Part shown: positions 40,596 to 51,950 of the stretch, piece after piece
Numbering within the stretch: the stretch's first letter is position 1
Layout of the letters: each line of letters opens with the position of its first letter
Source of the DNA: Plasmopara viticola
Lineage: Eukaryota > Oomycota > Peronosporomycetes > Peronosporales > Peronosporaceae
Assembly: GCA_001695595.3 (NCBI GenBank)
Contig: MBPM02000173.1
Span: forward strand, 19,078-83,077
DNA: 64,000 bases
Direction of reading: 5' to 3'
Translations under genes and position numbers: made by a program
The notes under the pieces: model-generated
What the model was told of the DNA's origin: nothing
Databases searched by the model: none
Seen by the model: the letters and a program-made list of their open reading frames with translations, nothing else

Positions 40596-43517
40596 ATGAA
40601 AATATGGCATTCACTCGTCTATGTATGTCAACAAGAGCTGTATAAATATATGCGACGTCTCAGCTGCTTGAAAATATCAGACATCATAGGGTTTAGCTTG
40701 AACGCATCTGCGCATGTCCAAAAAGACAGAGCATGCTCTTCTGAGGTCGTGAAAGGTGTCAGCTCTTCGAGACGATCATTATTCATTCAGCAATGAATTT
40801 ATCGCGTCTGTAAGCGTCTGGACAGACAGACCGTGCTGTGTTGAGGCCGTGGAATGTTCAGGCTTCTTAATAGGATCATTATTTACTAATGTATGGTTTT
40901 AAGGCGTCTGTTCATGCCTCATAAAACAGATCATACTGTTTCAAGGCCGTGAGTCGCATCAACTCTTGATAAAGATCATTTTCACTTGGTTATGGCTCCG
41001 ACGTATGCGCATGCCTTAAAAGACACATTGTGCTGTTCAGAGGGCGTAAGACGTTCCAGCGTTTCAAAGAGATCATTACTCCCAAAGTTTTGAATCCAAC
41101 GCGTTCGTTCTTCTCAAGGTAGGTTGTGCTATTTGAAGACTGTGAGACGTCTCAATTTTTAACGGTCTATTATTTTTGAAGATATGACCTTAAGGCCACA
41201 ATGTATGTAACCGAGGATATTTTGTGCTGTTTTGAGTCTATATGACGTCTCAGCTGCTTTGAAGGATCGGTAATCATTAGCTTTTGTCTCGAATTGATTT
41301 GCGCATGTCAAAAAATAAAACAAAGCATGCTTATTTGGGGTCTTGAAAGGTCCAAGCTCTTTGAGACGATCATTATGTTTTCTAGGTAATGGCTCTATCG
41401 CGTCTCTAAGCGTCTGGACAGACAAACCGTGCTGTGTTGAGGCGATGGGACTACTGGGCTCCTTGTAGGGTCATTATTTACTAAATTTTGGCTCTAACAC
41501 GTCTGTACGTGCCTAAGAAAACAGATCATACTGAGGCCGTGAGTCGCTTCGGCTCTAAATAAAAGGTAATTTTCACTCAAATAAGACTATAACGTCTGCG
41601 CATGCCTTAAAGGCATATTGTGCTGTTCACAGGCCGTGAGACATTCCAGCTTTTGAAAGGAATCATTAATTCCAAAGTAATGAAGTAAGCCAGTTTGTTT
41701 CTCTCAAGGAAGGTAGATCGTGCTGTTCTTAGCCTACGAGACGTCACAGTATTCCAATCGGTTTACTAGAAAAAATGACATTCACTCATCAATCAACGAG
41801 GATATAAAGTGCTGTTTAAGGTCTATGTGACGTCTCAGCTGCTTGAAAAGATCGGACATTTTCGGGTTTAGCTCGAACGCACCTGCGCATGTCCAAAAAG
41901 ACAGAGCATGCTCTTCTGAGGTCGTGAAAGGTCTCAGCTCTTCGAGACGATCATTATTCATTCAGCAATGAATTTATCGCGTCTGTAAGCGTCTGGACAG
42001 ACAGACCGTGATGTGTTGAGGCCGTGGAACGTACAGGCTTCTTAATAGGATCATTATATACTAACGTATGGCTCTAATTTGTCTTTACATGCCTAAAAAA
42101 CAGATCATACTGTTCCAAGGCCGTGGGTCGCATCAACTCTTGATAAAGATCATTTTCACTTGATTATGGCTCCGACGTATACGCATGCCTTAGAAGACAT
42201 ATTGTGCTGTTCAGAGGGCGTAAGACGTTCCAGCGTTTCAATGAGATCATTACTCCCAAAGTTTGAATTCAACGCGTTCGTGCTTCTCAAGGTAGGTTGT
42301 GCTATTTGAAGACTGTGAGACGTCACAATTTTTAACGGTCTGTATTTTTTGAAGGTATGACCTTAAAGCCTCAATGTATATAATCGAGGATATATTGTGC
42401 TGTATTGAGTCTATGTGACGTCTCAGCTGCTTTGAAGAATCGATAATCTTTTGTTCGGCACAAACGCATCTGCGCATGTCCAAGGAAGCAAATCGTGATA
42501 TTTTGAGCTCGTGAAAGGTCTCAGCTCTTCGAGACGATCATTGTTCCCTTAGTAATGGCTCTATCGCGCCTCTTTAGAGTCTGGGAGGACAGACCATGCT
42601 ATCTTGAGGCGTTGAAGCGTCTCAGCTCCTCAAAAGAAAATAATTTCTAAAGTTATGGCTCTAACATATCTGTACGTGCCTTACAAAACAGATCGTACCA
42701 TTGTAAGGACGTGAGTCGCTTTAACTCTCGATTAAGATCATTTGACTTAGTTATGCCTCCAACGTCTGCGCATGCCTCAAAAGACATATTGTGCTTTTTA
42801 GAGGCCGTGAGACATTCTACCTCTTAAAGAGATCCTTTTCCCCGAAGCTATTCCACCAACGCATTGTGTTTCTCAAGGAAAGGTGTGCTATTTTAAGGCC
42901 GTGAGACGCCTTAATTTCTTTAACGGTTTATTATTCTTAATGATATGGCACTAACGTGTCTTTGTAAGTCAACAAGGATATATTGTCCTGTTTTGAGTCT
43001 TTTGGGCGTCTCAGCTTTTTTTAAGGATCGGTAATATTTTTTGTCCCGAACGCATCTGCGCATGTCCAAATAAAACAAAGCATGCTTATTTGAGGTCGTG
43101 GAGGTCCCATCTCTTCGAAACGATCATTCAGCAATGGCTCTATCGCGTCTCTAAGCGTCTGGACAGACAGGTTGTGCTGTGTTGAGGCGGTGGGACTTCC
43201 GGGTTCCTCGAAGGGTCATTACTTTTTAGATTTTGGCTCGAACACATTTGTACGTGCCCAAGAAAACTGATCATATTGTTCCGAGGCCGTGAGTCGCTTT
43301 GGCTCTTGAAAGAGATAATTTTCATTTAAATATGGATTCAATGTCTGCGAATGCCTTAAAGGCATATTGTGCTGTTCAGAGGCCGAGAGACGTTCCAGCT
43401 TTTAGAAGGAATCATTTAATTCCAAAGTTATGAATCTAATATGCTTGTTCTTCTCAAGGTAGGTAGATCATGCTTTTCTGAGCCCACGAGACGTCACAGT
43501 ATTCCAATCGGTATATT
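40596..43517 (+). repeat. Family-2 higher-order unit 8 (blocks 1-2-3-4-5)
   Basis: A 2,922-bp five-block unit with the same order as unit 7. Blocks 4-5 here begin to carry private changes (CTTAAAGCCTCAATG, GGAGGACAGACC) that set the right-hand part of the core apart from the middle. Confidence 0.94.
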
Positions 43518-46438
43518 ATGAAAATATGGCATTCACTCGTCTATGTATGTCAACAAGAGCTGTATAAATATATGCGACGTCTTAGCTGCTTGAAAATATC
43601 AGACATCATAGGGTTTAGCTTGAACGCATCTGCGCATGTCCAAAAAGACAGAGCATGCTCTTCTGAGGTCGTGAAAGGTGTCAGCTTTCGAGACGATCAT
43701 TATTCATTCAGCAATGAATTTATCGCGTCTGTAAGCGTCTGGACAGACAGACCGTGCTGTGTTGAGGCCGTGAAATGTTCAGGCTTCTTAATAGGATCAT
43801 TATTTACTAATGTATGGTTTTAAGGCGTCTGTTCATGCCTAATAAAACAGATCATACTGTTTCAAGGCCGTGAGTCGTATCAACCCTTGATAAAGATCAT
43901 TTTCACTTGGTTATGGCTCCGACGTATGCGCATGCCTTAAAAGACACATTGTGCTGTTCAGAGGGCGTAAGACGTTCCAGCGTTTCAAAGAGATCATTAC
44001 TCCCAAAGTTTTGAATCCAACGCGTTCGTTCTTCTCAAGGTAGGTTGTGCTATTTGAAGACTGTGAGACGTCTCAATTTTTAACGGTCTATTATTTTTGA
44101 AGATGTGACCTTAAGGCCACAATGTATGTAACCGAGGATATTTTGTGCTGTTTTGAGTCTATATGACGTCTCAGCTGCTTTGAAGGATCGGTAATCATTA
44201 GCTTTTGTCTCGAATTGATTTGCGCATGTCAAAAAATAAAACAAAGCATGCTTATTTGGGGTCTTGAAAGGTCCAAGCTCTTTGAGACGATCATTATGTT
44301 TTTAGGTAATGGCTCTATCGCGTCTCTAAGCGTCTGGACAGACAAACCGTGCTGTGTTGAGGCGATGGGACTACTGGGCTCCTTGTAGGGTCATTATTTA
44401 CTAAATTTTGGCTCTAACACGTCTGTACGTGCCTAAGAAAACAGATCATACTGAGGCCGTGAGTCGCTTCGGCTCTAATTAAAAAGGTAATTTTCACTTA
44501 AATAAGACTATAACGTCTGCGCATGCCTTAAAGGCATATTGTGCTGTTCACAGGCCGTGAGACATTCCAGCTTTTGAAAGGAATCATTAATTTCAAAGTA
44601 ATGAAATAAGCCAGTTTGTTTCTCTCAAGGAAGGTAGATCGTGCTGTTCTTAGCCTACGAGACGTCACAGTATTCCAATCGGTTTACTAGAAAAATGGCA
44701 TTCACTCATCAATCAACGAGGATATAAAGTGCTGTTTAAGGTCTATGTGACGTCTCAGCTGCTTGAAAGATCGGACATTTTCGGGTTTAGCTCGAACGCA
44801 CCTGCGCATGTCCAAAAAGACAGAGCATGTTCTTCTGAGGTCGTGAAAGGTCTCAGCTCTTCGAGACGATCATTATTCATTCAGCAATGAATTTATCGCG
44901 TCTGTAAGCGTCTAGACAGACAGACCGTGATGTGTTGAGGCCGTGGACGTACAGGCTTCTTAATAGGATCATTATATACTAACGTATGGCTCTAATTTGT
45001 CTTTACATGCCTAAAAAACAGATCATACTGTTCCAAGCCGTGAGTCGCATCAACTCTTGATAAAGATCATTTTCACTTGATTATGGCTCCGACGTATACG
45101 CATGCCTTAAGAGACATGTTGTGCTGTTCAGAGGGCGTAAGACGTTCCAGCGTTTCAATGAGATCATTACTCCCAAAGTTTTGAATCCAACGCGTTCGTT
45201 CTTCTCAAGGTAGGTTGTGCTATTTGAAGACTGTGAGACGTCACAATTTTTAACGGTCTGTTATTTTTGAAGGTATGACCTTAAGGCCTCAATGTATATA
45301 ATCGAGGATATATTGTGCTGTTTTGAGTCTATGTGACGTCTCAGCTGCTTTGAAGAATCGATAATCTTTTGTTCGGCACAAACGCATCTGCGCATGTCCA
45401 AGGAAGCAAATTGTGATATTTTGAGCTCGTGAAAGGTCTCAGCTCTTCGAGACGATCATTGTTCCCTTAGTAATGGCTCTATCGCGCTCTTAGAGTCTGG
45501 GTGGACAGACCATGCTCTCTTGAGGCGTTGAAGCGTCTCAGCTCCTAAAAGAAAACTATTTTCAAAGTTATGGCTCTAACACGTCTGTACGTGCCTTACA
45601 AAACAGATCGTACCATTGTAAGGACGTGAGTCGCTTTAACTCTCGATTAAGATCATTTGACTTAGTTATGCCTCCAACGTCTGCGCATGCCTAAAAAGAC
45701 ATATTGTGCTTTTTAGAGGCCGTGAGACATTCTACCTCTTAAAGAGATCCTTTTCCCCGAAGCTATTCCTCCAACGCATTGTGTTTCTCAAGGAAAGGTG
45801 TGCTATTTTAAGACCGTGAGACGCCTAAATTTCTTTAACGGTTTATTATTCTTAAAGATATGGCACTAACGTGTCTTTGTAAGTCAACAAGGATATATTG
45901 TGCTGTTTTGAGTCTTTTGGGCGTCTCAGCTTTTTTTAAGGATCGGTAATATTTTTTGTCCCGAATGCATCTGCGCATGTCCAAATAGAACAAAGCATGC
46001 TTATTTGAGGTCGTGAAAGGTCCCATCTCTTCGAGACGATCATTCTTTTCTTAGTAATGGCTCTATCGCGTCTTTAAGCGTCTGGACAGACAGATTGTGC
46101 TGTGTTGAGGCGGTGGGACTTCCGGGCTCCTCGAAGGGTCATAATTTTTTAAATTTTGGCTCGAACACATTTGTACGTGCCAAAGAAAACTGATCATATT
46201 GTTCCGAGGCCGTGAGTCGCTTCAGCTCTTGAAAGAGATAATTTTCATTTAAATATGGCTTCAATGTCTGCGCATGCCTTAAAGGCATATTGTGCTGTTC
46301 AGAGGCCGAGAGACGTTCCAGCTTTTAGAAGGAAGCATTAATTCCAAAGTTATGAATTAATATGCTTGTTCTTCTCAAGGAAGGTAGATCATGCTTTTCT
46401 GAGCCCACGAGACGTCACAGTATTCCAATCGGTATATT
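43518..46438 (+). repeat. Family-2 higher-order unit 9 (blocks 1-2-3-4-5)
   Basis: A 2,921-bp five-block unit. It differs from the middle units by more substitutions and small deletions, for example TCAGCTTTCGAGACG near 43,685. Confidence 0.94.
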
Positions 46439-48433
46439 ATGAAAATATGGCATTCACTCGTCTATGTATGTCAACAAGAGCTGTATAAATATATGCGACG
46501 TCTCAGCTGCTTGAAAATATCAGACATCATAGGGTTTAGCTTGAACACATCTGCGCATGTCCAAAAAGACAGAGCATGCTCTTCTGAGGTCGTGAAAGGT
46601 GTCAGCTCTTCGAGACGATCATTATTCATTCAGCAATGAACTTATCGCGTCTGTAAGCGTCTGGACAGACAGACCGTGCTGTGTTGAGGCCGTGGAACGC
46701 TCAGGCTTCTTAATAGGATCATTATTTACTTATGTATGGTTTTAAGACGTCTGTTCATGCCTCATAAAACAGATCATACTGTTTCAAGGCCGCACCTGCG
46801 CATGTCCAAAAAGACAGAGCATGCTCTTCTGAGGTCGTGAAAGGTGTCAGCTCTTCGAGACGATCATTATTCATTCAGCAATGAATTTATCGCGTCTGTA
46901 AGCGTCTAGACAGACAGACCGTGATGTGTTGAGGCCGTGGAACGTATAGGCTTCTTAATAGGATCATTATATACTAACGTATGGCTCTAATTTGTCTTTA
47001 CATGCCTAAAAAACAGATCATACTGTTCCAAGGCCGTGAGTCGCATCAACTCTTGATAAAGATCATTTTCACTTGATTATGGCTTCGACGTATCATGCCT
47101 TAAAAGACATATTCTGCTGTTCAGAGGGCGTAAGACGTTCCAGCGTTTCAAAGAGATCATTACTCCCAAAGTTTTGAATCCAACGCGTTGGTTCTTCTCA
47201 AGGTAGGTTGTGCTATTTGAAGACTGTGAGACGTCACAATTTTTAACGGTCTGTTATTTTTGAAGGTATGACCTTAAGGCCTCAATGTATATAATCGAGG
47301 ATATATTGTGCTGTTTTGAGTCTATGTGACGTCTCAGCTGCTTTGAAGAATCGATAATCTTTTGTTCGGCACAAACGCATCTGCGCATGTCCAAGGAAGC
47401 AAATTGTGATATTTTAAGCTCGTGAAAGGTCTCAGCTCTTCGAGACGATCATTGTTCCCTTAGTAATGGCTCTATCGCGCCTCTTTAGAGTCTGGGTGGA
47501 CAGACTATGCTGTCTTGAGGCGTTGAAGCGTTCAGCTCCTCAAAAGAAAACTATTTTTAAAGTTATGGCTCTAACACGTCTGTACGTGCCTTACAAAACA
47601 GATCGTACCATTGTAAGGACGTGAGTCGCTTTAACTCTCGATTAAGATCATTTGACTTAGTTATGCCTCCAACGTCTGCGCATGCCTAAAAAGACATATT
47701 GTGCTTTTTAGAGGCCGTGAGACATTCTATCTCTTAAAGAGATCCTTTTCCCCGAAGCTATTCCTCCAACGCATTGTGTTTCTCAAGGAAAGGTGTGCTA
47801 TTTTAAGACCGTGAGACGCCTAAATTTCTTTAATGGTTTATTATTCTTAAAGATATGGCACTAACGTGTCTTTGTAAGTCAACAAGGATACATTGTGCTG
47901 TTTTGAGTCTTTTGGGCGTCTCAGCTTTTTTTAAGGATTGGTAATATTTTTTGTCCCGAACGCATCTGCGCATGTCCAAATAGAACAAAGCATGCTTATT
48001 TGAAGTCGTGAAAGGTCTCATCTCTACGAGACGATCATTCTTTTCTTAGTAATGGCTCTATCGCGTCTCTAAGCGTCTGGACAGACAGATTGTGTGTGTT
48101 GAGGCGTTGGGACTTCCGGGTTCCTCGAAGGGTCATTATTTTTTATATTTTGGCTCGAACACATTTGTACGTGCCCAAGAAAACTGATCATATTGTTCCG
48201 AGGCCGTGAGTCGCTTCGGCTCTTGAAAGAGATAATTTTCATTTAAATATGGCTTCAATGTCTGCGCATGCCTTAAAGGCATATTGTGCTGTTCAAAGGC
48301 CGAGAGACGTTCCAGCTTTTAGAAGGAATCATTAATTCCAAAGTTATGAATTTAATATGCTTGTTCTTCTCAAGGAAGGTAGATCATGCTTTTCTGAGCC
48401 CACGAGACGTCACAGTATTCCAATCGGTATATT
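46439..48433 (+). repeat. Family-2 higher-order unit 10 (out-of-register deletion)
   Basis: A 1,995-bp unit, 926 bp shorter than its neighbours. A block-1 D monomer (GTTTCAAGGC) joins at 46,790-46,792 to a block-3 B monomer (CGCACCTGCGCATG), removing about 9.5 monomers. The sides share only CG at the join. Blocks 4 and 5 follow normally. Confidence 0.93.
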
Positions 48434-50776
48434 ATGAAAATATGGCATTCACTCGTCTATGTATGTCAACAAGAGCTGTTTAAATATATGCGACGTCTCA
48501 GCTGCTTGAAAATATCAGACATCATAGGGTTTAGCTTGAACGCATCTGCGCATGTCCAAAAAGACAGAGCATGCTCTTCTGAGGTCGTGAAAGGTGTCAG
48601 CTCTTCGAGACGATCATTATTCATTCAGCAATGAATTTATCGCGTCTGTAAGCGTCTGGACAGACAGACCGTGCTGTGTTGAGGCCGTGGAACGTTCAGG
48701 CTTCTTAATAGGATCATTATTTACTTATGTATGGTTTCAAGGCGTCTGTTCATGCCTCATAAAACAGATCATACTGTTTCAAGGCCGTGAGTCGCATCAA
48801 CTCTTGATAGAGATCATTTTCACTTGGTTATGGCTCCGACGTATGCGCATGCCTTAAAAGACACATTGTGCTGTTCAGAGGGCGTAAGACGTTCCAGCGT
48901 TTCAAAGAGATCATTACTCCCAAAGTTTTGAATCCAACGCGTTCGTTCTTCTCAAGGTAGGTTGTGCTATTTGAAGACTGTGAGACGTCTCAATTTTTAA
49001 CGGTCTATTATTTTTGAAGATGTGACCTTAAGGCCACAATGTATGTAACCGAGGATATTTTGTGCTATATTGAGTCTATATGACGTCTCAGCTGCTTTGA
49101 AGGATCGGTAATCATTAGCTTTTGTCTCGAATTGATTTGCGCATGTCAAAAAAAAACAAAGCATGCCTTTTTGGGGTCTTGAAAGGTCCAAGCTCTTTGA
49201 GACGATCATTGTGTTTTCTAGGTAATGGCTCTATCGCGTCTCTAAGCGTCTGGACAGACAAACCGTGCTGTGTTGAGGCCGTGGAACGTTCGGGCTCCTT
49301 GTAGGATCATTATTTACTCATGTATGGTTTTAAGGCGTCTGTTCATGCCTCATAAAACAGATCATACTGTTTCAAGGCCGTGAGTCGCATCAACTCTTGA
49401 CGAAGATCATTTTCACTTGTTTATGGCGCCGACGTATGCGCATGCCTTAAAAGACACATTGTGCTGTTCAGAGGGCGTAAGACGTTCCAGCGTTTCAAAG
49501 AGATCATTACTCCCAAAGTTTGAATCCAACGCGTTGTTCTTCTCAAGGTAGGTTGTGCTATTTGAAGACTGTGAGACGTCACAATTTTTAACGGTCTGTT
49601 ATTTTGAAGGTATGACCTTAAGGCCTCAATGTATATAATCGAGGATATATTGTGCTGTTTTGAGTCTATGTGACGTCTCAGCTGCTTTGAAGAATCGATA
49701 ATCTTTTGTTCGGCACAAACGCATCTGCGCATGTCCAAGGAAGCAAATTGTGATATTTTGAGCTCGTGAAAGGTCTCAGCTCTTCGAGACGATCATTGTT
49801 CCCTTAGTAATGGCTCTATCGCGCCTCTTTAGAGTCTGGGTGGACAGACTATGCTGTCTTGAGGCGTTGAAGCGTTTCAGCTCCTCAAAAGAAAACTATT
49901 TTTAAAGTTATGGCTCTAACACGTCTGTACGTGCCTTACAAAACAGATCGTACCATTGTAAGGACGTGAGTCGCTTTAACTCTCGATTAAGATCATTTGA
50001 CTTAGTTATGCCTCCAACGTCTGCGCATGCCTAAAAAGACATATTGTGCTTTTTAGAGGCCGTGAGACATTCTATCTCTTAAAGAGATCCTTTTCCCCGA
50101 AGCTATTCCTCCAACGCATTGTGTTTCTCAAGGAAAGGTGTGCTATTTTAAGGCCGTGAGACGCCTAAATTTCTTTAACGGTTTATTATTCTTAAAGATA
50201 TGGCACTAACGTGTCTTTGTAAGTCAACAAGGATATATTGTGCTGTTTTGAGTCTTTTGGGCGTCTCAGCTTTTTTTAAGGATTGGTAATATTTTTTGTC
50301 CCGAACGCATCTGCGCATGTCCAAATAGAACAAAGCATGCTTATTTGAGTCGTGAAAGGTCCATCTCTTCGAGACGATCATTCTTTTCTTAGTAATGGCT
50401 CTATCGCGTCTCTAAGCGTCTGGACAGACAGATTGTGCTGTGTTGAGGCGTTGGGACTTCCGGGTTCCTCGAAGGGTCATTATTTTTTATATTTTGGCTC
50501 GAACACATTTGTACGTGCCCAAGAAAACTGATCATATTGTTCCGAGGCCGTGAGTCGCTTCGGCTCTTGAAAGAGATAATTTTCATTTAAATATGGCTTC
50601 AATGTCTGCGCATGCCTTAAAGGCATATTGTGCTGTTCAAAGGCCGAGAGACGTTCCAGCTTTTAGAAGGAATCATTAATTCCAAAGTTATGAATTAATA
50701 TGCTTGTTCTTCTCAAGGAAGGTAGATCATGCTTTTCTGAGCCCACGAGACGTCACAGTATTCCAATCGGTATATT
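48434..50776 (+). repeat. Family-2 higher-order unit 11 (blocks 1, 2/1 hybrid, 4, 5)
   Basis: A 2,343-bp unit of four blocks. The second block begins as block 2 but changes at ~49,278-49,320. The C monomer reads GAGGCC GTGGAACGTTC (block-1 like), then GGGCTCCTTGTAGG (block-2 like), and the next D monomer (ATGGTTTTAAGGCG) is block-1 type. Blocks 4 and 5 follow, and block 3 is absent. Confidence 0.9.
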
Positions 50777-51950
50777 ATGAAAATATGGCATTCACTCGTC
50801 TATGTATGTCAACAAGAGCTGTTTAAATATATGCGACGTCTCAGCTGCTTGAAAATATCAGACATCATAGGGTTTAGCTTGAACGCATCTGCGCATGTCC
50901 AAAAAGACAGAGCATGCTCTTCTGAGGTCGTGAAAGGTGTCAGCTCTTCGAGACGATCATTATTCATTCAGCAATGAATTTATCGCGTCTGTAAGCGTCT
51001 GGACAGACAGACCGTGCTGTGTTGAGGCCGTGGAACGTTCAGGCTTCTTAATAGGATCATTATTTACTTATGTATGGTTTTAAGGCGTCTGTTCATGCCT
51101 CATAAAACAGATCATACTGTTTCAAGGCCGTGAGTCGCATCAACTCTTGATAAAGATCATTTTCACTTGGTTATGGCTCCGACGTATGCGCATGCCTTAA
51201 AAGACACATTGTGCTGTTCAGAGGGCGTAAGACGTTCCAGCGTTTCAAAGAGATCATTACTCCCAAAGTTTTGAATCCAACGCGTTCGTTCTTCTCAAGG
51301 TAGGTTGTGCTATTTGAAGACTGTGAGACGTCTCAATTTTTAACGGTCTATTATTTTTGAAGATGTGACCTTAAGGCCACAATGTATGTAACCGAGGATA
51401 TTTTGTGCTATTTGAGTCTATATGACGTCTCAGCTGCTTTGAAGGATCGGTAATCATTAGCTTTTGTCTCGAATTGATTTGCGCATGTCAAAAAAAAAAC
51501 AAAGCATGCCTTTTTGGGGTCTTGAAAGGTCCAAGCTCTTTGAGACGATCATTGTGTTTTCTAGGTAATGGCTCTATCGCGTCTCTAAGCGTCTGGACAG
51601 ACAAACCGTGCTGTGTTGAGGCCGTGGAACGTTCGGGCTCCTTGTAGGATCATTATTTACTCATGTATGGTTTTAAGGCGTCTGTTCATGCCTCATAAAA
51701 CAGATCATACTGTTTCAAGGCCGTGAGTCGCATCAACTCTTGACGAAGATCATTTTCACTTGTTTATGGCGCCGACGTATGCGCATGCCTTAAAAGACAC
51801 ATTGTGCTGTTCAGAGGACGTAAGACGCTTCAGCGTTTCAAAGAGATCATCATTCCCAAAGTTTTGAATCCGACGCGTTTGTTCTTCTCAAGGTAGGTTG
51901 TGCTATTTGAAGACTGTGAGACGTCTCAATTTTTAACGGTTTATTGTTTT
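50777..51950 (+). repeat. Family-2 higher-order unit 12 (partial: block 1, 2/1 hybrid)
   Basis: Repeats block 1 and the same 2/1 hybrid block as unit 11, with the identical mosaic C monomer at ~51,620. It then passes at ~51,950 into diverged monomers (GACCTAAAGGCCTAAATC). It is the right end of the homogenised core. Confidence 0.88.

Noticed and set aside
17721..50977. Recurring frames such as the 66-codon MKIWHSLVYV... (plus) and 88-codon MSVQTLRDAIEP... (minus) in nearly every family-2 unit
   Set aside because: Similarity between copies is explained by homogenisation of the whole repeat, including non-coding parts. The frames run across monomer boundaries and have no recognisable domain.
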